Assembly: GCF_004208635.1 (NCBI RefSeq)
Contig: NZ_CP035806.1
Location: 3,100,001-3,164,000 of the forward strand
DNA: 64,000 bases
From: Leucobacter triazinivorans
GTDB lineage: Bacteria > Actinomycetota > Actinomycetes > Actinomycetales > Microbacteriaceae
Reading direction: 5' to 3'
Position numbers and translations under genes: made by a program. Below the pieces are notes generated by a model that was given only the letters and a program-made list of their open reading frames with translations, was not told where the DNA came from and searched no databases. Shown piece after piece: positions 17,832 to 26,802 of the stretch (positions within the stretch are counted from its first letter, which is position 1; each line of letters opens with the position of its first letter).

Positions 17832-18562
17832 GCCCTTCACCGACCCTCGCCACCGCCGCTCGCGTGCTGATGCAGCTGCGCCACGATCCGCGCTCCGTCA
17901 TGCTGCTGCTCATCGCGCCCAGCATGCTCGTGGGGCTCTTCGCCTGGCTCTTCAGCGATCAGGAGGGCGTCTTCGACCGCGTCGGCGGCGCGATCCTCGC
18001 CCTCTTCCCGTTCATCGTGATGTTCCTCATCACGTCGATCACCACGCTGCGCGAGCGGCGCTCGGGCACGCTCGAGCGGCTCATGACGACGCCGCTCGGC
18101 AAGTGGCAGTTCATCCTCGGCTACGCGCTCGCATTCGGGCTGCTCGCCCTCGTGCAGGCCGTCGTGACGGTCGGCTTCGCTGTGCTCGTGTGCGGGCTGG
18201 AGGTGACCGGGCCGGTGTGGCAGCTGGCGCTCGTGGCGATCGTCGATGCGCTGCTGGGCACCGCGCTCGGGCTGCTGACGAGCGCCTTCGCGCAGACCGA
18301 GTTCCAGGCCGTGCAGTGGATGCCGGTGCTCGTGTTCCCGCAGATCATCCTCGGAGGAGTGTTCATGCCGCGCGACCAGATGCCGGACGTGCTCACCGCC
18401 GTCTCCGACTGGCTGCCGCTGAGCCACGCGATCGACGCGATGGAGGCGGTCACCGGCGGCGGAGAGGCGTGGGACGTGGCGGGCCCGCTGCTCGTCGTCG
18501 GCGTGTTCGCCGCCGCCGCGCTGCTGCTCGCGTCGGGCACGCTGCGCCGCCGCACGGCTTGA
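17828..18562 (+). CDS. ABC-2 type transporter permease
   Basis: A 244-residue integral membrane protein with six predicted helices. It has the DrrB/ABC2_membrane signature region LRERRSGTLERLMTTPLGKW (about 62-81) and the late loop LGGVFMPRDQMPDVL, both typical of drug and polysaccharide ABC-2 permeases. ATG at 17828 overlaps the ATPase stop. The complex would be a 2+2 exporter with the preceding ATPase. Confidence 0.92.
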   Translation: MSPSPTLATAARVLMQLRHDPRSVMLLLIAPSMLVGLFAWLFSDQEGVFDRVGGAILALFPFIVMFLITSITTLRERRSGTLERLMTTPLGKWQFILGYALAFGLLALVQAVVTVGFAVLVCGLEVTGPVWQLALVAIVDALLGTALGLLTSAFAQTEFQAVQWMPVLVFPQIILGGVFMPRDQMPDVLTAVSDWLPLSHAIDAMEAVTGGGEAWDVAGPLLVVGVFAAAALLLASGTLRRRTA

Positions 18563-18630
18563 GCACCGGGCTCGCGCGCCTCTCCACGGACGCGCCCGAG
18601 CCGCTGCGGCCGTGCTGCGACAGCAGTGGC

Positions 18631-18636
18631 TAGCCT
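18631..18636 (+). promoter_or_regulatory. leaderless-type -10 element (deoC)
   Basis: TAGCCT, 7 nt before the ATG at 18644. Confidence 0.4.
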
Positions 18637-18643
18637 GGACTGC

Positions 18644-19396
18644 ATGACCTCAGACGCCGCCCTCACCCCGTCCCAGTTCCTCTCCGCGGCCGATCACACC
18701 CTGCTCGCCCCGGGCACCACGAGGGTCGAACTGCAGGCCTTCCTCGCCGATGCCCGTGCCCTCGGTGTCGCGCGCGTGTGCATCAGCCCGTCGCTGCTGC
18801 CGGTCGGTGCGGGAATGCTCGGCGAGCTCGAGGTCGTCACGGTCGTCGGATTTCCGAGCGGCGCCCATCGCCCCGGCAGCAAGACGGCCGAGGCGGCACG
18901 GGCCATCGCCGACGGAGCGCACGAGATCGATATGGTGCTGGATCGCGGGCTCGTGCGCGCGGGGGACTGGGCCGGCGTCGAGCACGAGATCCGCGCCGTG
19001 CGGTCGGCCTGCCCGGGGCGCGTGCTCAAGACGATCATCGAGTCGGCCGCGCTGAGCGACGAGCAGATCGTGGGCGCCTGCCGGGCCGCCGAGGCCGCGG
19101 GCGCCGACTTCGTGAAGACCTCGACGGGCTTCGACGCGGCGGGCGGAGCGAGCGTGCACGCGGTGCGCCTCATGGCGGCGACCGTCGGGGGCGGGCTCGG
19201 CGTGAAGGCGTCGGGCGGGATCCGCACCGCGGCCGCCGTGCGCGAGCTGTGGGCGGCCGGCGCGACGCGCTTCGGGGTGTCGGGCACCGCCGCGATCCTC
19301 GCCTCGTGGGAGGAGCCGGCGGCGGATCCGGCGGCGGATCCCGCAGACGATCCCGCGGCGGATCCCGCAGGGGACTCCGCAGACGCGGCGTACTGA
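18644..19396 (+). CDS. deoC: deoxyribose-phosphate aldolase
   Basis: A class I aldolase that cleaves 2-deoxyribose 5-phosphate to glyceraldehyde 3-phosphate and acetaldehyde in deoxynucleoside catabolism. The 250-residue TIM barrel shows EIDMVLDRG (proton-relay Asp region), RVLKTIIES, and FVKTSTGF with the Schiff-base Lys near residue 155, plus VKASGGIRT with the second active-site Lys. The C-terminal ~25 residues are an added low-complexity tail of repeated PAADPAADPADD type, encoded by roughly 15-bp DNA repeats and outside the catalytic fold. The start is taken at MTSDAALTP; an upstream TTG in frame is less likely. Confidence 0.95.
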   Translation: MTSDAALTPSQFLSAADHTLLAPGTTRVELQAFLADARALGVARVCISPSLLPVGAGMLGELEVVTVVGFPSGAHRPGSKTAEAARAIADGAHEIDMVLDRGLVRAGDWAGVEHEIRAVRSACPGRVLKTIIESAALSDEQIVGACRAAEAAGADFVKTSTGFDAAGGASVHAVRLMAATVGGGLGVKASGGIRTAAAVRELWAAGATRFGVSGTAAILASWEEPAADPAADPADDPAADPAGDSADAAY

Positions 19397-19440
19397 GGGA
19401 GGGGCGCGCCCCGCGACGGCGCCGGGCCCCCACGCCCGAC

Positions 19441-19446
19441 TAGAAT
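19441..19446 (+). promoter_or_regulatory. leaderless-type -10 element (Ppx/GppA gene)
   Basis: TAGAAT, a near-consensus -10 placed 6 nt before the ATG at 19453 with only CTCCCC between. Confidence 0.6.
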
Positions 19447-19452
19447 CTCCCC

Positions 19453-20424
19453 ATGCGCCTCGGAGTGATCGACGTCGGATCCAACACCGTCCACCTGCTG
19501 GTGGTCGACGCCCACCCCGGCGCGAGCCCCGTGCCCTACCATTCGCAACGATCGGTGCTGCGGCTGATGCGCTACCTCGACGCAGACGGGGCGATCGTCG
19601 AGGAGGGTGCGCAGCGCATCGTCGAGGCGATCCGGGAGTCGGTCGAGACGGTGCGCGAGATCGGCGTGGACGACCTGATCGCCACGGCCACGAGCGCGAT
19701 CCGGGAGGCCGCGAACGGCGAGGAGGTGCTCGCGCGCATCACCCGCGAGACGGGCGTGACTCTGCGGGTGCTCTCGGGCGAGGACGAGGCGCGCATCACG
19801 ATGCTCGCCGTGCGCCGGTGGCTCGGCTGGTCTGCGGGGGAGATCCTGCTCTTCGACATCGGCGGCGGTTCGTTCGAGATCGCGCAGGGCGCCGACGAGT
19901 ACCCCGACGTGCAGGTGTCGCTGCCGCTCGGCGCCGGGCGATCCACCATCAACTACCTGCCGGAGGATCCGCCCACGCGCGAGGCGGTGTCGCGCCTGCG
20001 CGCGCACGCGCGGGCCGAGTTCACCCGGGTGCGCGACGAGGTCTTCGCGGACCGCCCGAGGCCCAAGCGCGTGGTGGGCACCTCGAAGACCATCCGCTCG
20101 CTCGCGCGGCTCGTCGGCGGGCCCGCCGATCCGGTGACGGGCGACCTGGCGCAGCTGCACTACGTGGGCCTGCGCGAGTGGGAGCCGACGCTGCGCGACA
20201 TGCCGGGATCGGTGCGCGAGTACCTGCCGGGCATCACCCCGGAGCGGGGCTACCAGATCATGGCGGGTGCCGTCGTGCTGCGCACGGCAATGAAGGTGTT
20301 CGAGGTCGACACGCTCACCATCTCGCCGTGGGCGTTGCGCGAGGGGATCGTGCTGCGCTACATCGACGCGCTCGACGGACGCGGTGCCGATCCCGTGCGC
20401 GAGGAGCGCCTCGTCGCGGGGTGA
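19453..20424 (+). CDS. Ppx/GppA family phosphatase (exopolyphosphatase-like)
   Basis: A 323-residue ASKHA-fold phosphatase expected to hydrolyse polyphosphate or pppGpp. It shows the phosphate-1 loop DVGSNTVHLLVVD at residues 6-18, LSGEDEARITMLAVRRWLGW, and the phosphate-2 motif FDIGGGSFEIA near 137-147, followed by SLPLGAGRS. The length of ~320 corresponds to the short, catalytic-domain-only actinobacterial type (compare mycobacterial Ppx1/Ppx2). It lacks the C-terminal HD domain of E. coli Ppx. Confidence 0.93.
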   Translation: MRLGVIDVGSNTVHLLVVDAHPGASPVPYHSQRSVLRLMRYLDADGAIVEEGAQRIVEAIRESVETVREIGVDDLIATATSAIREAANGEEVLARITRETGVTLRVLSGEDEARITMLAVRRWLGWSAGEILLFDIGGGSFEIAQGADEYPDVQVSLPLGAGRSTINYLPEDPPTREAVSRLRAHARAEFTRVRDEVFADRPRPKRVVGTSKTIRSLARLVGGPADPVTGDLAQLHYVGLREWEPTLRDMPGSVREYLPGITPERGYQIMAGAVVLRTAMKVFEVDTLTISPWALREGIVLRYIDALDGRGADPVREERLVAG

Positions 20425-20516
20425 GCCGCACCGGTGCCCGGGATCCCGTCTCCGGACGCGGGAACGTCGGGACCGGATCGAAGCCGGGATGCGGCCTCGA
20501 GGGATCGCTGCAGGTG

Positions 20517-21437
20517 CTAGCCGAGCGCATCGACGGCGTGCCCGATCGCTGCCGCGAGCTGCCGCACCGCCGTCGACGGGCGCCGGCCCGGCCCCTCGGC
20601 CGGCGCGGCGAGCAGCACCGAGCGCACGAACGCCGGATCCTCGATCGGGCGCAGCGCGACCCCGGGATGGACGGGCCCGCTCGCGAGCTTGGGCATGAAG
20701 CTGATGGCCATGTGCGCGGCGACCATGCCGAGCATCACCTGGAAATCGTCGGTGCGGATGGTCACGTCGAGCGCGTGGCCGGCCTCGGCGAACGCGCGGA
20801 CCACGATCTCGTCCATCGGATCGTTGCGGGAGGTGGCGAGCAGCCAGCGCTCGTCGTGCAGGCCGAGCAGAGAGGGGAGATCGATGGCGTCCCGCGCCGC
20901 GAGCGGATGGTCCTCGGGCAGTGCGAGCATGAGCGGATCCCGCAGCACCTCAGTGGTCACGACGTCGGGCCGGAACGGGAGCTCGTACCCCGGCATGGAG
21001 TAGACCAGCGCCGCGTCGAGATCGCGCCGGGTGACGCGGGCGACGAGCGGGCTCACCTCCTCGAGCACGACGTCGATGTCGATGCCGAGCTCGTTCACGT
21101 GCGCCACGATCGCCGGGAGCAGCTTCGCCGCTGCAGTGGGGAAGGTGCCGAAGCGCAGACGCACCTGCCCCATGCGGCCGAGATCACGTGCGTCTCGGAG
21201 CGTGCGGTCCGTGAGGGTGAGGATCTCCTGCCCGCGCTCGAGCAGCAGGTGCCCGACCGGGGTGAGCGTGCTGCCGCGCGCCGTGCGATGGAGCACGGGG
21301 ACGCCGACGAGCCGTTCGAGGTTGCGCAGGTGGTAGTCGACCGTCGGCTGGCTCCATCCGAGCAGACGCGCCGCGCGGGTGACCGACCCCTCGCGGTGCA
21401 CGGCGCGCACCGCCTGGAGCTGACGCAGGTCGATCAT
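20517..21437 (-). CDS. LysR family transcriptional regulator
   Basis: A 306-residue LysR-type regulator. The N-terminal winged helix (about 3-62) reads LRQLQAVRAVHREGSVTRAARLLGWSQPTVDYHLRNLE. The periplasmic-binding-like effector domain covers ~90-300 (VRLRFGTFPTAAAKLLPAIV onward). It is transcribed divergently from a decarboxylase/permease/stress-protein operon, and a perfect 10-bp inverted repeat lies between them, so it most likely controls that operon and itself. The effector, perhaps an amino acid or polyamine, is not known. Confidence 0.93.
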   Translation of the reverse strand: MIDLRQLQAVRAVHREGSVTRAARLLGWSQPTVDYHLRNLERLVGVPVLHRTARGSTLTPVGHLLLERGQEILTLTDRTLRDARDLGRMGQVRLRFGTFPTAAAKLLPAIVAHVNELGIDIDVVLEEVSPLVARVTRRDLDAALVYSMPGYELPFRPDVVTTEVLRDPLMLALPEDHPLAARDAIDLPSLLGLHDERWLLATSRNDPMDEIVVRAFAEAGHALDVTIRTDDFQVMLGMVAAHMAISFMPKLASGPVHPGVALRPIEDPAFVRSVLLAAPAEGPGRRPSTAVRQLAAAIGHAVDALG

Positions 21438-21482
21438 GCCGTCACCCCTTCCGTGCCGGGTATGCGAGGGATCCGGCGATCC

Positions 21483-21507
21483 GAGTCACATACATGATAT
21501 GTGACTC
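21483..21507. promoter_or_regulatory. perfect inverted repeat, probable LysR operator
   Basis: GAGTCACATA (21483-21492) and TATGTGACTC (21498-21507) are exact reverse complements around CATGA. The site includes a T-N11-A pattern expected for LysR-type regulators and lies 45 bp upstream of the LysR start and 52 bp upstream of the decarboxylase start. Confidence 0.7.
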
Positions 21508-21559
21508 CTGAGACATCTCGGGGATTCCGCATCCCCGGGCGCCTCGCCAGCATGGAGGG

Positions 21560-23140
21560 ATGCTGTATGCCGACGCCACCACCGCCGTCACCGCCGTCAC
21601 CGGAGCCGCCGCAGCCGGGCGCCCCGTCGACGACCGCGCGGCCTTCCGGCGCAGGCACGCCGAGACGCCGTACGCCGACGCCCTGGACCGCTACGTGGCA
21701 CGCGGTCCCGTGCAGCTCATGGTGCCAGGGCACGGCGGCACCGACCGCGGCATCAGCGGCCGCCTCGCCGACTTCCTGGGGGAGCGCACGCTGCAGCTCG
21801 ACATCCCCATGCTCATCGACGACGTGGATCTCGGCGAGCACTCGCCGCTCGATCGCTCGCTCGCGCTGGCGGCCGAGGCCTGGGGCGCTCGCCGCACCTG
21901 GTTCCTCACCAACGGCGCCTCGCAGGCCAACCGCACCGCCGCGCTCGCCGCCCGCGGACTGGGGACGCACATCGTCTCGCAGCGCAGCGCGCACTCGAGC
22001 TTCAGCGACGGGGTGCTCGCGGCCGGACTGATCCCCGATTTCGTCTTCCCCTCGGTCGACGAGCGGCACGGCATGGCCCACGGCGTCTCGCCCGCAGCGC
22101 TCGACGAGGCGCTGACCCGCGCCGAGCGCGAGGGGCGCCCCGCCGCGGCCGTGTACATCATCTCGCCGAGCTACTTCGGCTCGGTCTCCGACGTGCGCGG
22201 GCTCTCGGAGGTCGCCCACGCGCACGACGCCCCGCTCATCGTCGACGGCGCCTGGGGCCCGCACTTCGGCTTCCACCCGGAGCTGCCCGAGTCGCCCGCG
22301 CGACTGGGCGCCGACCTCGTGATCTCGAGCACGCACAAGCTCGCGGGATCCCTCACCCAGTCGGCCATGCTGCACCTGGGCCACGGCCCCTTCGCCGACC
22401 GCCTCGAGCCCCTCATCGAGCGGGCCTTCACCATGACCGCGTCCACGTCGACGAGCGCGATCCTGCGCGCGTCGCTCGACATCGCCCGTCACGCCCTCGC
22501 CACCGGGGAGGCGCAGATCGGCCGGTCGATCGACGGCGCGCGCCGCTTCCGCGAGATGCTGCGCGACGACCCGCGCTTCGCCGTGGTGAGCGACGACTTC
22601 GACCGCTTCGCCGACGTCGTGGAGACCGACCTGCTGCGCGTGCCCATCGACGTGTCGGCCGCAGGCGTGAGCGGGCACTGGCTGCGTCAGCGCCTCATCG
22701 ACGTCGACGGCATCCACTTCGAGATGTCGACGGCCACATCGCTCGTCGCCGTGATCGGCGCAGGCAAGACGCCCGATCTCGAACAGGTACACCGTTCGAT
22801 GGTCGCCGCCGTCGACTCGGAGGCCGCGCAGGAGGAACGAGCCGCGAACGCCGCGGCGGGATCCTTCCCCGCGCTGCCCGCCCCCGGCGCGCTGCGCATG
22901 ATGCCGCGCGACGGCTTCTTCGCGGCGACCGAGGTGGTGCCCGCCGCTGCTGCCGTCGGTCGCGTGTCGGCCGACACGCTCGCCGCCTACCCGCCCGGCA
23001 TCCCGAACGTGATCCCCGGCGAGGAGATCACCGCCGAGACCGTCGCGTTCCTGCAGGCCGTCGCCGCGTCGCCCACCGGCTACGTGCGTGGCGCGATCGA
23101 TCCCCGCGTCGCCCGGTTCCGCGTGGTGCGGGCCGACTGA
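21560..23140 (+). CDS. Orn/Lys/Arg decarboxylase-family PLP enzyme
   Basis: A 526-residue fold-type I PLP enzyme of the SpeA/LdcC-like group. Marks are QLMVPGHGG (about 52-60), FLTNGASQANRTA, VDGAWGPHF (PLP-ring Asp) and SSTHKLAGSLTQS, which carries the Schiff-base Lys (about 257). The C-terminal third has the decarboxylase domain ending in PPGIPNVIPGEEIT. It would decarboxylate lysine, ornithine or arginine to a polyamine. A permease and a UspA protein follow on the same strand. The ATG at 21560 abuts GGAGGG with too little spacing, so the start is slightly uncertain. Confidence 0.9.
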   Translation: MLYADATTAVTAVTGAAAAGRPVDDRAAFRRRHAETPYADALDRYVARGPVQLMVPGHGGTDRGISGRLADFLGERTLQLDIPMLIDDVDLGEHSPLDRSLALAAEAWGARRTWFLTNGASQANRTAALAARGLGTHIVSQRSAHSSFSDGVLAAGLIPDFVFPSVDERHGMAHGVSPAALDEALTRAEREGRPAAAVYIISPSYFGSVSDVRGLSEVAHAHDAPLIVDGAWGPHFGFHPELPESPARLGADLVISSTHKLAGSLTQSAMLHLGHGPFADRLEPLIERAFTMTASTSTSAILRASLDIARHALATGEAQIGRSIDGARRFREMLRDDPRFAVVSDDFDRFADVVETDLLRVPIDVSAAGVSGHWLRQRLIDVDGIHFEMSTATSLVAVIGAGKTPDLEQVHRSMVAAVDSEAAQEERAANAAAGSFPALPAPGALRMMPRDGFFAATEVVPAAAAVGRVSADTLAAYPPGIPNVIPGEEITAETVAFLQAVAASPTGYVRGAIDPRVARFRVVRAD

Positions 23141-23224
23141 GCGGGATCCCGGTCCGCGGGGCACCGGGCCCCGGCGGATGAGAACATAGAACCACGACCC
23201 CAGAGACAAGGAAGTCGAACACCG

Positions 23225-24802
23225 ATGGCACGCACACTCACGCAGCAGCTCTTCCGGGTGAAGCCGGTTCCCCGCGACGGGGGTGAGCAGGGCAGCACGC
23301 TGAAGCGCAGCATCGGCCTCTTCCAGCTCACCATGATCGGCGTCGGCGGCACGATCGGTACGGGCATCTTCTTCATCCTCTCCGAGGCCGTGCCGATCGC
23401 CGGCCCCGCCGTGATCTGGTCGTTCGTCATCGCGGGTCTCGTGGCGGGCCTCTCCGTGCTCTGCTACGCCGAGCTGGCGAGCAGCGTCCCGGTCTCGGGA
23501 TCCTCGTACTCCTACGCCTACAGCACCCTCGGCGAGCTGCCCGCGATGGGCGTGGCGGCGTGCCTGCTGCTGGAGTACGGAGTGTCGACGGCCGCCGTGG
23601 CGGTCGGCTGGTCGCAGTACGTGAACCAGCTCATCAACAACCTCTTCGGCGTCGAGCTGCCGCACGCGCTGCTCTACGCGCCGGAGGAGGGCGGCATCGT
23701 CAACCTGCCCGCGATCATCCTCATCATGCTCTGCATGTTCCTGCTGATCCGCGGCACCTCGCACTCCGTCGTGGCCAACACGATCATGGTGCTCATCAAG
23801 ATCGCGGTGCTGCTCTTCTTCGTGGCCGTCGGCGTCACCGGGTGGAACACCGACCACTTCGCCGATTTCGCGCCCTTCGGCTTCGCGGGTGTCATGACGG
23901 GCGCCGGCATCATCTTCTTCTCGTTCGTCGGCCTCGATGCCGTCGCCACCGCCGGCGACGAGGCGAAGAACCCGCGCCGCAATCTGCCCATCGCCCTCGT
24001 CGCCGCGCTCGTGATCGTCACCGGCGTCTACGTGCTCGTCGCGCTCACCGCTCTGGGCGCCCAGGCCACCGGAGAGTTCGAGGGGCAGGCCGCGGGGCTG
24101 TCCGCGATCCTCGAGAACATCGTCGGCGCCTCCTGGCCCGGCACCGTGGTCGCCGCGGGCGCCGTGATCTCGATCTTCAGCGTCACGCTCGTGGTGCTCT
24201 ACGGGCAGACGCGCATCCTGTTCGCGATGTCGCGCGACGGCATGGCGCCCAAGATCTTCCAGCGCGTCAACTCCCGCACCATGACGCCGGTGGCCAACAC
24301 CGTCATCGTCTCCATCGCGGTGTCGATCCTCGCGGGAGTGCTGCCCATCAACTTCCTCGCCGAGATGACGTCGATCGGCACCCTCGCCGCCTTCCTCGTG
24401 GTCTCGATCGCGGTCATGGTGCTGCGCAAGCGCGAGCCCGATCTCGAGCGCAAGTTCCGGGTGCCGCTGTACCCCGTGATCCCGATCCTCTCCATCATCG
24501 GCTGCCTCTGGATCATCAAGGATCTGCGTCCCATCACCATCTTCGTGTTCCTCGGCTGGACCGTGCTCGTGCTGGTGTGGTGGTGGTTCACCGGGCGCAA
24601 GAACTCGGTGCTGGGCGAGCAGATCAGGACCGGCATGATCGTGCTGGTGGGCCCCGGCAAATACCGGCTGTCGGACGCCGCCGCTGAGGAGCGCACGGGG
24701 CACGACGCGCTCGCGGGTGCGGAGGCGGACGGTGCGGGATCCGATCCCGCCCGCCCCGATTCCACCCCGCGCGATTCGTCGCAGCACGGAGAACCGCGAT
24801 GA
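23225..24802 (+). CDS. APC family amino acid permease (CAT-like)
   Basis: A 525-residue, 12-14-helix transporter. The N-terminal signature IGVGGTIGTGIFFILSE (about 38-54) is the substrate-binding first helix of cationic amino acid transporters, and FSFVGLDAVATAGDEAKNPRR (about 238-258) is the family hallmark. A charged C-terminal tail follows the last helix. It lies 84 bp after the decarboxylase and overlaps the universal-stress gene by 4 nt. It probably imports the decarboxylase substrate or exchanges amino acid for amine. Confidence 0.92.
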   Translation: MARTLTQQLFRVKPVPRDGGEQGSTLKRSIGLFQLTMIGVGGTIGTGIFFILSEAVPIAGPAVIWSFVIAGLVAGLSVLCYAELASSVPVSGSSYSYAYSTLGELPAMGVAACLLLEYGVSTAAVAVGWSQYVNQLINNLFGVELPHALLYAPEEGGIVNLPAIILIMLCMFLLIRGTSHSVVANTIMVLIKIAVLLFFVAVGVTGWNTDHFADFAPFGFAGVMTGAGIIFFSFVGLDAVATAGDEAKNPRRNLPIALVAALVIVTGVYVLVALTALGAQATGEFEGQAAGLSAILENIVGASWPGTVVAAGAVISIFSVTLVVLYGQTRILFAMSRDGMAPKIFQRVNSRTMTPVANTVIVSIAVSILAGVLPINFLAEMTSIGTLAAFLVVSIAVMVLRKREPDLERKFRVPLYPVIPILSIIGCLWIIKDLRPITIFVFLGWTVLVLVWWWFTGRKNSVLGEQIRTGMIVLVGPGKYRLSDAAAEERTGHDALAGAEADGAGSDPARPDSTPRDSSQHGEPR

Positions 24803-25728
24803 GCATCGTCGTCGGCATCGCCCCGGGTCACGAGCTGCGGGGGCCGCTGCAGCTCGGCGCCCTGCTCGCGCGCAGCTACGACCGGCGGCTCGTCGTCGCG
24901 GTGGTCAACTCGGCCGCGTGGCCGCCCAACCGCTCGCACGGCGTGGTCGACGGGGAGTACCAGGAGTTCGTGTCCGCCGAGGCGCGGTCCGTGCTCGACG
25001 AGGCGCGCGGGATCGTGCCCGGCGATCTCGCGGCCGAGTACCTGGTGCATCGCTCGTCGAGTGCGCGCCGCGGCCTGTTGGAACTGTGCGAGGCGCACGA
25101 CGCGATGCGGCTGGTGGTCGGCGCGAAGGGCGAGGGCCCGGCGGGTGAGATCTCGCTCGGCTCCGTGGTGACCGGACTGCTGCACGGTGCGCGCGTTCCG
25201 GTGGCCGTGGCGCCACGCGGGTATACGGTCGCGGACTCCGCGCGCCTGGAGCGGATCACCGCGGCCTACAGCGGATCCGAGACGTCCGGCGAGCTGGTGC
25301 TGGGCGCGGCGGCCGTGGCGGCCGAGGCGGGCTGCGGGATCCGCATCGCGTCCTTCCACGCGCGCCCGCGGGCGTACGCCTCGGCCGCTGTGGGTCTCGA
25401 CGCCGAGGACGGCGTGATCGCGGAGTGGGAGTCGGTGATCCGGGATGAGGTCGGGCAGTTGCTCGGCGACATCTCGCGCTTCGAGGCGCGGCCGGCATCG
25501 GTGTCGGTGGCGGTCGGCGCCAGCGCGGGCTGGCACGAGGCGCTGCGGGCGATCGACTGGCGTGCGGCGGAGGTGCTGCTGGTCGGGTCGAGCAGCCTCG
25601 GGCCGCTCGCCCGGATCTCGCTGGGCTCGCACGCCGTGAAGATCATGCGGCACTCGCCGGTGCCCGTGGTCGTGGTGCCGCGGCGCGCAACCGAGGAGTA
25701 TACGGCGCAGGCCCCTGTCTCCGGTTGA
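24799..25728 (+). CDS. universal stress protein, tandem UspA domains
   Basis: A 309-residue protein with two UspA-like domains (about 3-140 and 155-295). Domain 2 ends in LLVGSSSLGPLARISLGSHAVKIMRHSPVPVVVVP, which carries the G-X-X-X-X-(S/G)-S ATP-loop pattern; domain 1 has VVGAKGEGPAGEISLGSVVTGL. Usp proteins beside APC transporters are common and may sense ATP or cAMP to modulate transport. It starts within the permease stop codon (ATGA). Confidence 0.9.
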   Translation: MSIVVGIAPGHELRGPLQLGALLARSYDRRLVVAVVNSAAWPPNRSHGVVDGEYQEFVSAEARSVLDEARGIVPGDLAAEYLVHRSSSARRGLLELCEAHDAMRLVVGAKGEGPAGEISLGSVVTGLLHGARVPVAVAPRGYTVADSARLERITAAYSGSETSGELVLGAAAVAAEAGCGIRIASFHARPRAYASAAVGLDAEDGVIAEWESVIRDEVGQLLGDISRFEARPASVSVAVGASAGWHEALRAIDWRAAEVLLVGSSSLGPLARISLGSHAVKIMRHSPVPVVVVPRRATEEYTAQAPVSG

Positions 25729-25872
25729 GCGGGGCTGCGCCGGGTGAGTGAGGCTGCGCCGGGTGAGTGAGGCGCAGCCGAGTCGAAACCCTCCCCGTCA
25801 TCCTGCGTCCGTGGGCCTCCCCGTCATCCTGCGGCCGCGGAGCGGATCGCAGGATCCACCACCCCGTCGAAC
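25729..25872. repeat. mixed repeat block: GGTTGAG/GAGTCGAAAC family plus GTCATCCTGCG family
   Basis: Just after the Usp stop, a segment of the GGTGAGTGAGGCTGCGCC type occurs in tandem and runs into GAGTCGAAACC. Two CCCGTCATCCTGCG copies and a CGCAGGATCCAC follow. The same two families recur at 33.4, 34.6, 41.7, 42.4 and 43.5 kb. Confidence 0.8.
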
Positions 25873-25976
25873 ACCCTTCGCTCACACGTCACCGTCCCAG
25901 GGGCCTTTCCACGAAGTCTCCACAGATTCGCCCTCGCGGCCGCCGCGCCGGGCATCGACCGCTCATGCTTGTTCGC

Positions 25977-26450
25977 ATGACCGCCTCAGACCCCCGTATC
26001 GATCCCGACCGCGCCCTCGCCACCGACGCCGATCTGCAGGATCAGCTCGGTCTCCTGCTGGAGCGGGCGACCCACCGCCAGCTCTGGTTGCTGCTCCTCG
26101 ACCACGAGCGCCGCCTCGCCGAGCCGCTCATGCCGATGGACGACCACCCGGCGTCGCCGCACGCGCTCTGCGACGTGAGCGACTTGGGGCTGGTGCCCTT
26201 TGCGCAGGTGCTCGTGCACCGCGCCCGCATCGTCTGCGGATTGGTGGGCGCTCGGGAGTTCGTGTTCGTCTGGGAGCGGTGCGGGTCGGAGCGCTTCACT
26301 GCAGACGACTGCGAGTGGGCTCGCGCGATCGCCGCAGAGGCCGGGGAATGCGGTGCCCCCTCGGATGACGCACCCGTCGCTCCGCTGCGCGCCCAGTTCG
26401 TGCTCCACGATACCGGCATCCGGCAGCTCACCCCTGACGACTACGCGTAG
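25977..26450 (+). CDS. hypothetical protein
   Basis: A 157-residue soluble protein that I do not recognise. It is acidic, with a leucine-rich early helix (LQDQLGLLLERATHRQLWLLLLDHERR), then CDVSDLGLVPFAQVLVHRARIVCGLVGAREFVFVWERCG, suggesting an alpha/beta fold. There is no signal peptide or membrane helix. Codon use and GC match the neighbours, supporting a real gene. ATG at 25977 is chosen; a CATGCT hexamer just upstream would give a leaderless transcript. It stands alone between a repeat block and a tRNA. Confidence 0.7.
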   Translation: MTASDPRIDPDRALATDADLQDQLGLLLERATHRQLWLLLLDHERRLAEPLMPMDDHPASPHALCDVSDLGLVPFAQVLVHRARIVCGLVGAREFVFVWERCGSERFTADDCEWARAIAAEAGECGAPSDDAPVAPLRAQFVLHDTGIRQLTPDDYA

Positions 26451-26724
26451 GCGACTCACCAGAGCAGCAGTGGTTGCCCCAGCGCGACCGTCTCCGCGGC
26501 CTGGAGCCATGAGGGCGGTGAAGATGCAGGTCGCGAAGACGCATCTCAACTCCCCGGAGTGGCGGTTCGATGGTGAGTTCTCGGATGCAAGCGTTGGCCG
26601 AACGCCGGGCCCGTAGCCGGCGTCGGCCGCGGGACCCGCCGGCCTGCGGCGTTTTGAGTTCCGCGCCGGGATCGGGTAAAGTTATCTCTCGGTGCTGATC
26701 TCCCCGGAGCTCAGATTTCCGCCT
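26451..26724. other. intergenic, no gene seen
   Basis: Apart from a weakly promoter-like AT patch around 26670-26700 (AAAGTTATCT), which probably drives the tRNA, no feature is apparent. Confidence 0.5.
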
Positions 26725-26796
26725 TGGGATATGGTGTAATTGGCAACACTACGGTTTCTGGTACCGTCATTCTAGGTTCGAGTCCTGGTATCCCAG
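26725..26796 (+). tRNA. tRNA-Gln (anticodon CUG)
   Basis: A complete 72-nt cloverleaf. The acceptor TGGGATA pairs with TATCCCA; the anticodon stem ACGGT/ACCGT closes loop TTCTGGT with anticodon CTG; the T-arm is CTAGGTTCGAGTCCTGG. The discriminator is G and CCA is not encoded. Its acceptor and anticodon-stem sequences differ from the tRNA-Gln 3' fragment at 44165, so that fragment did not come from this gene. Confidence 0.95.
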
Positions 26797-26802
26797 CGAT
26801 AC

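Noticed and set aside
19316..19393. CRISPR-like array
   Set aside because: Repeats are in frame at the end of deoC and encode a low-complexity tail; there are no unique spacers.
25729..25872. CRISPR array from the closely spaced GTCATCCTGCG copies
   Set aside because: Copies are few, irregularly spaced and recur singly across the chromosome; no cas genes in the window.
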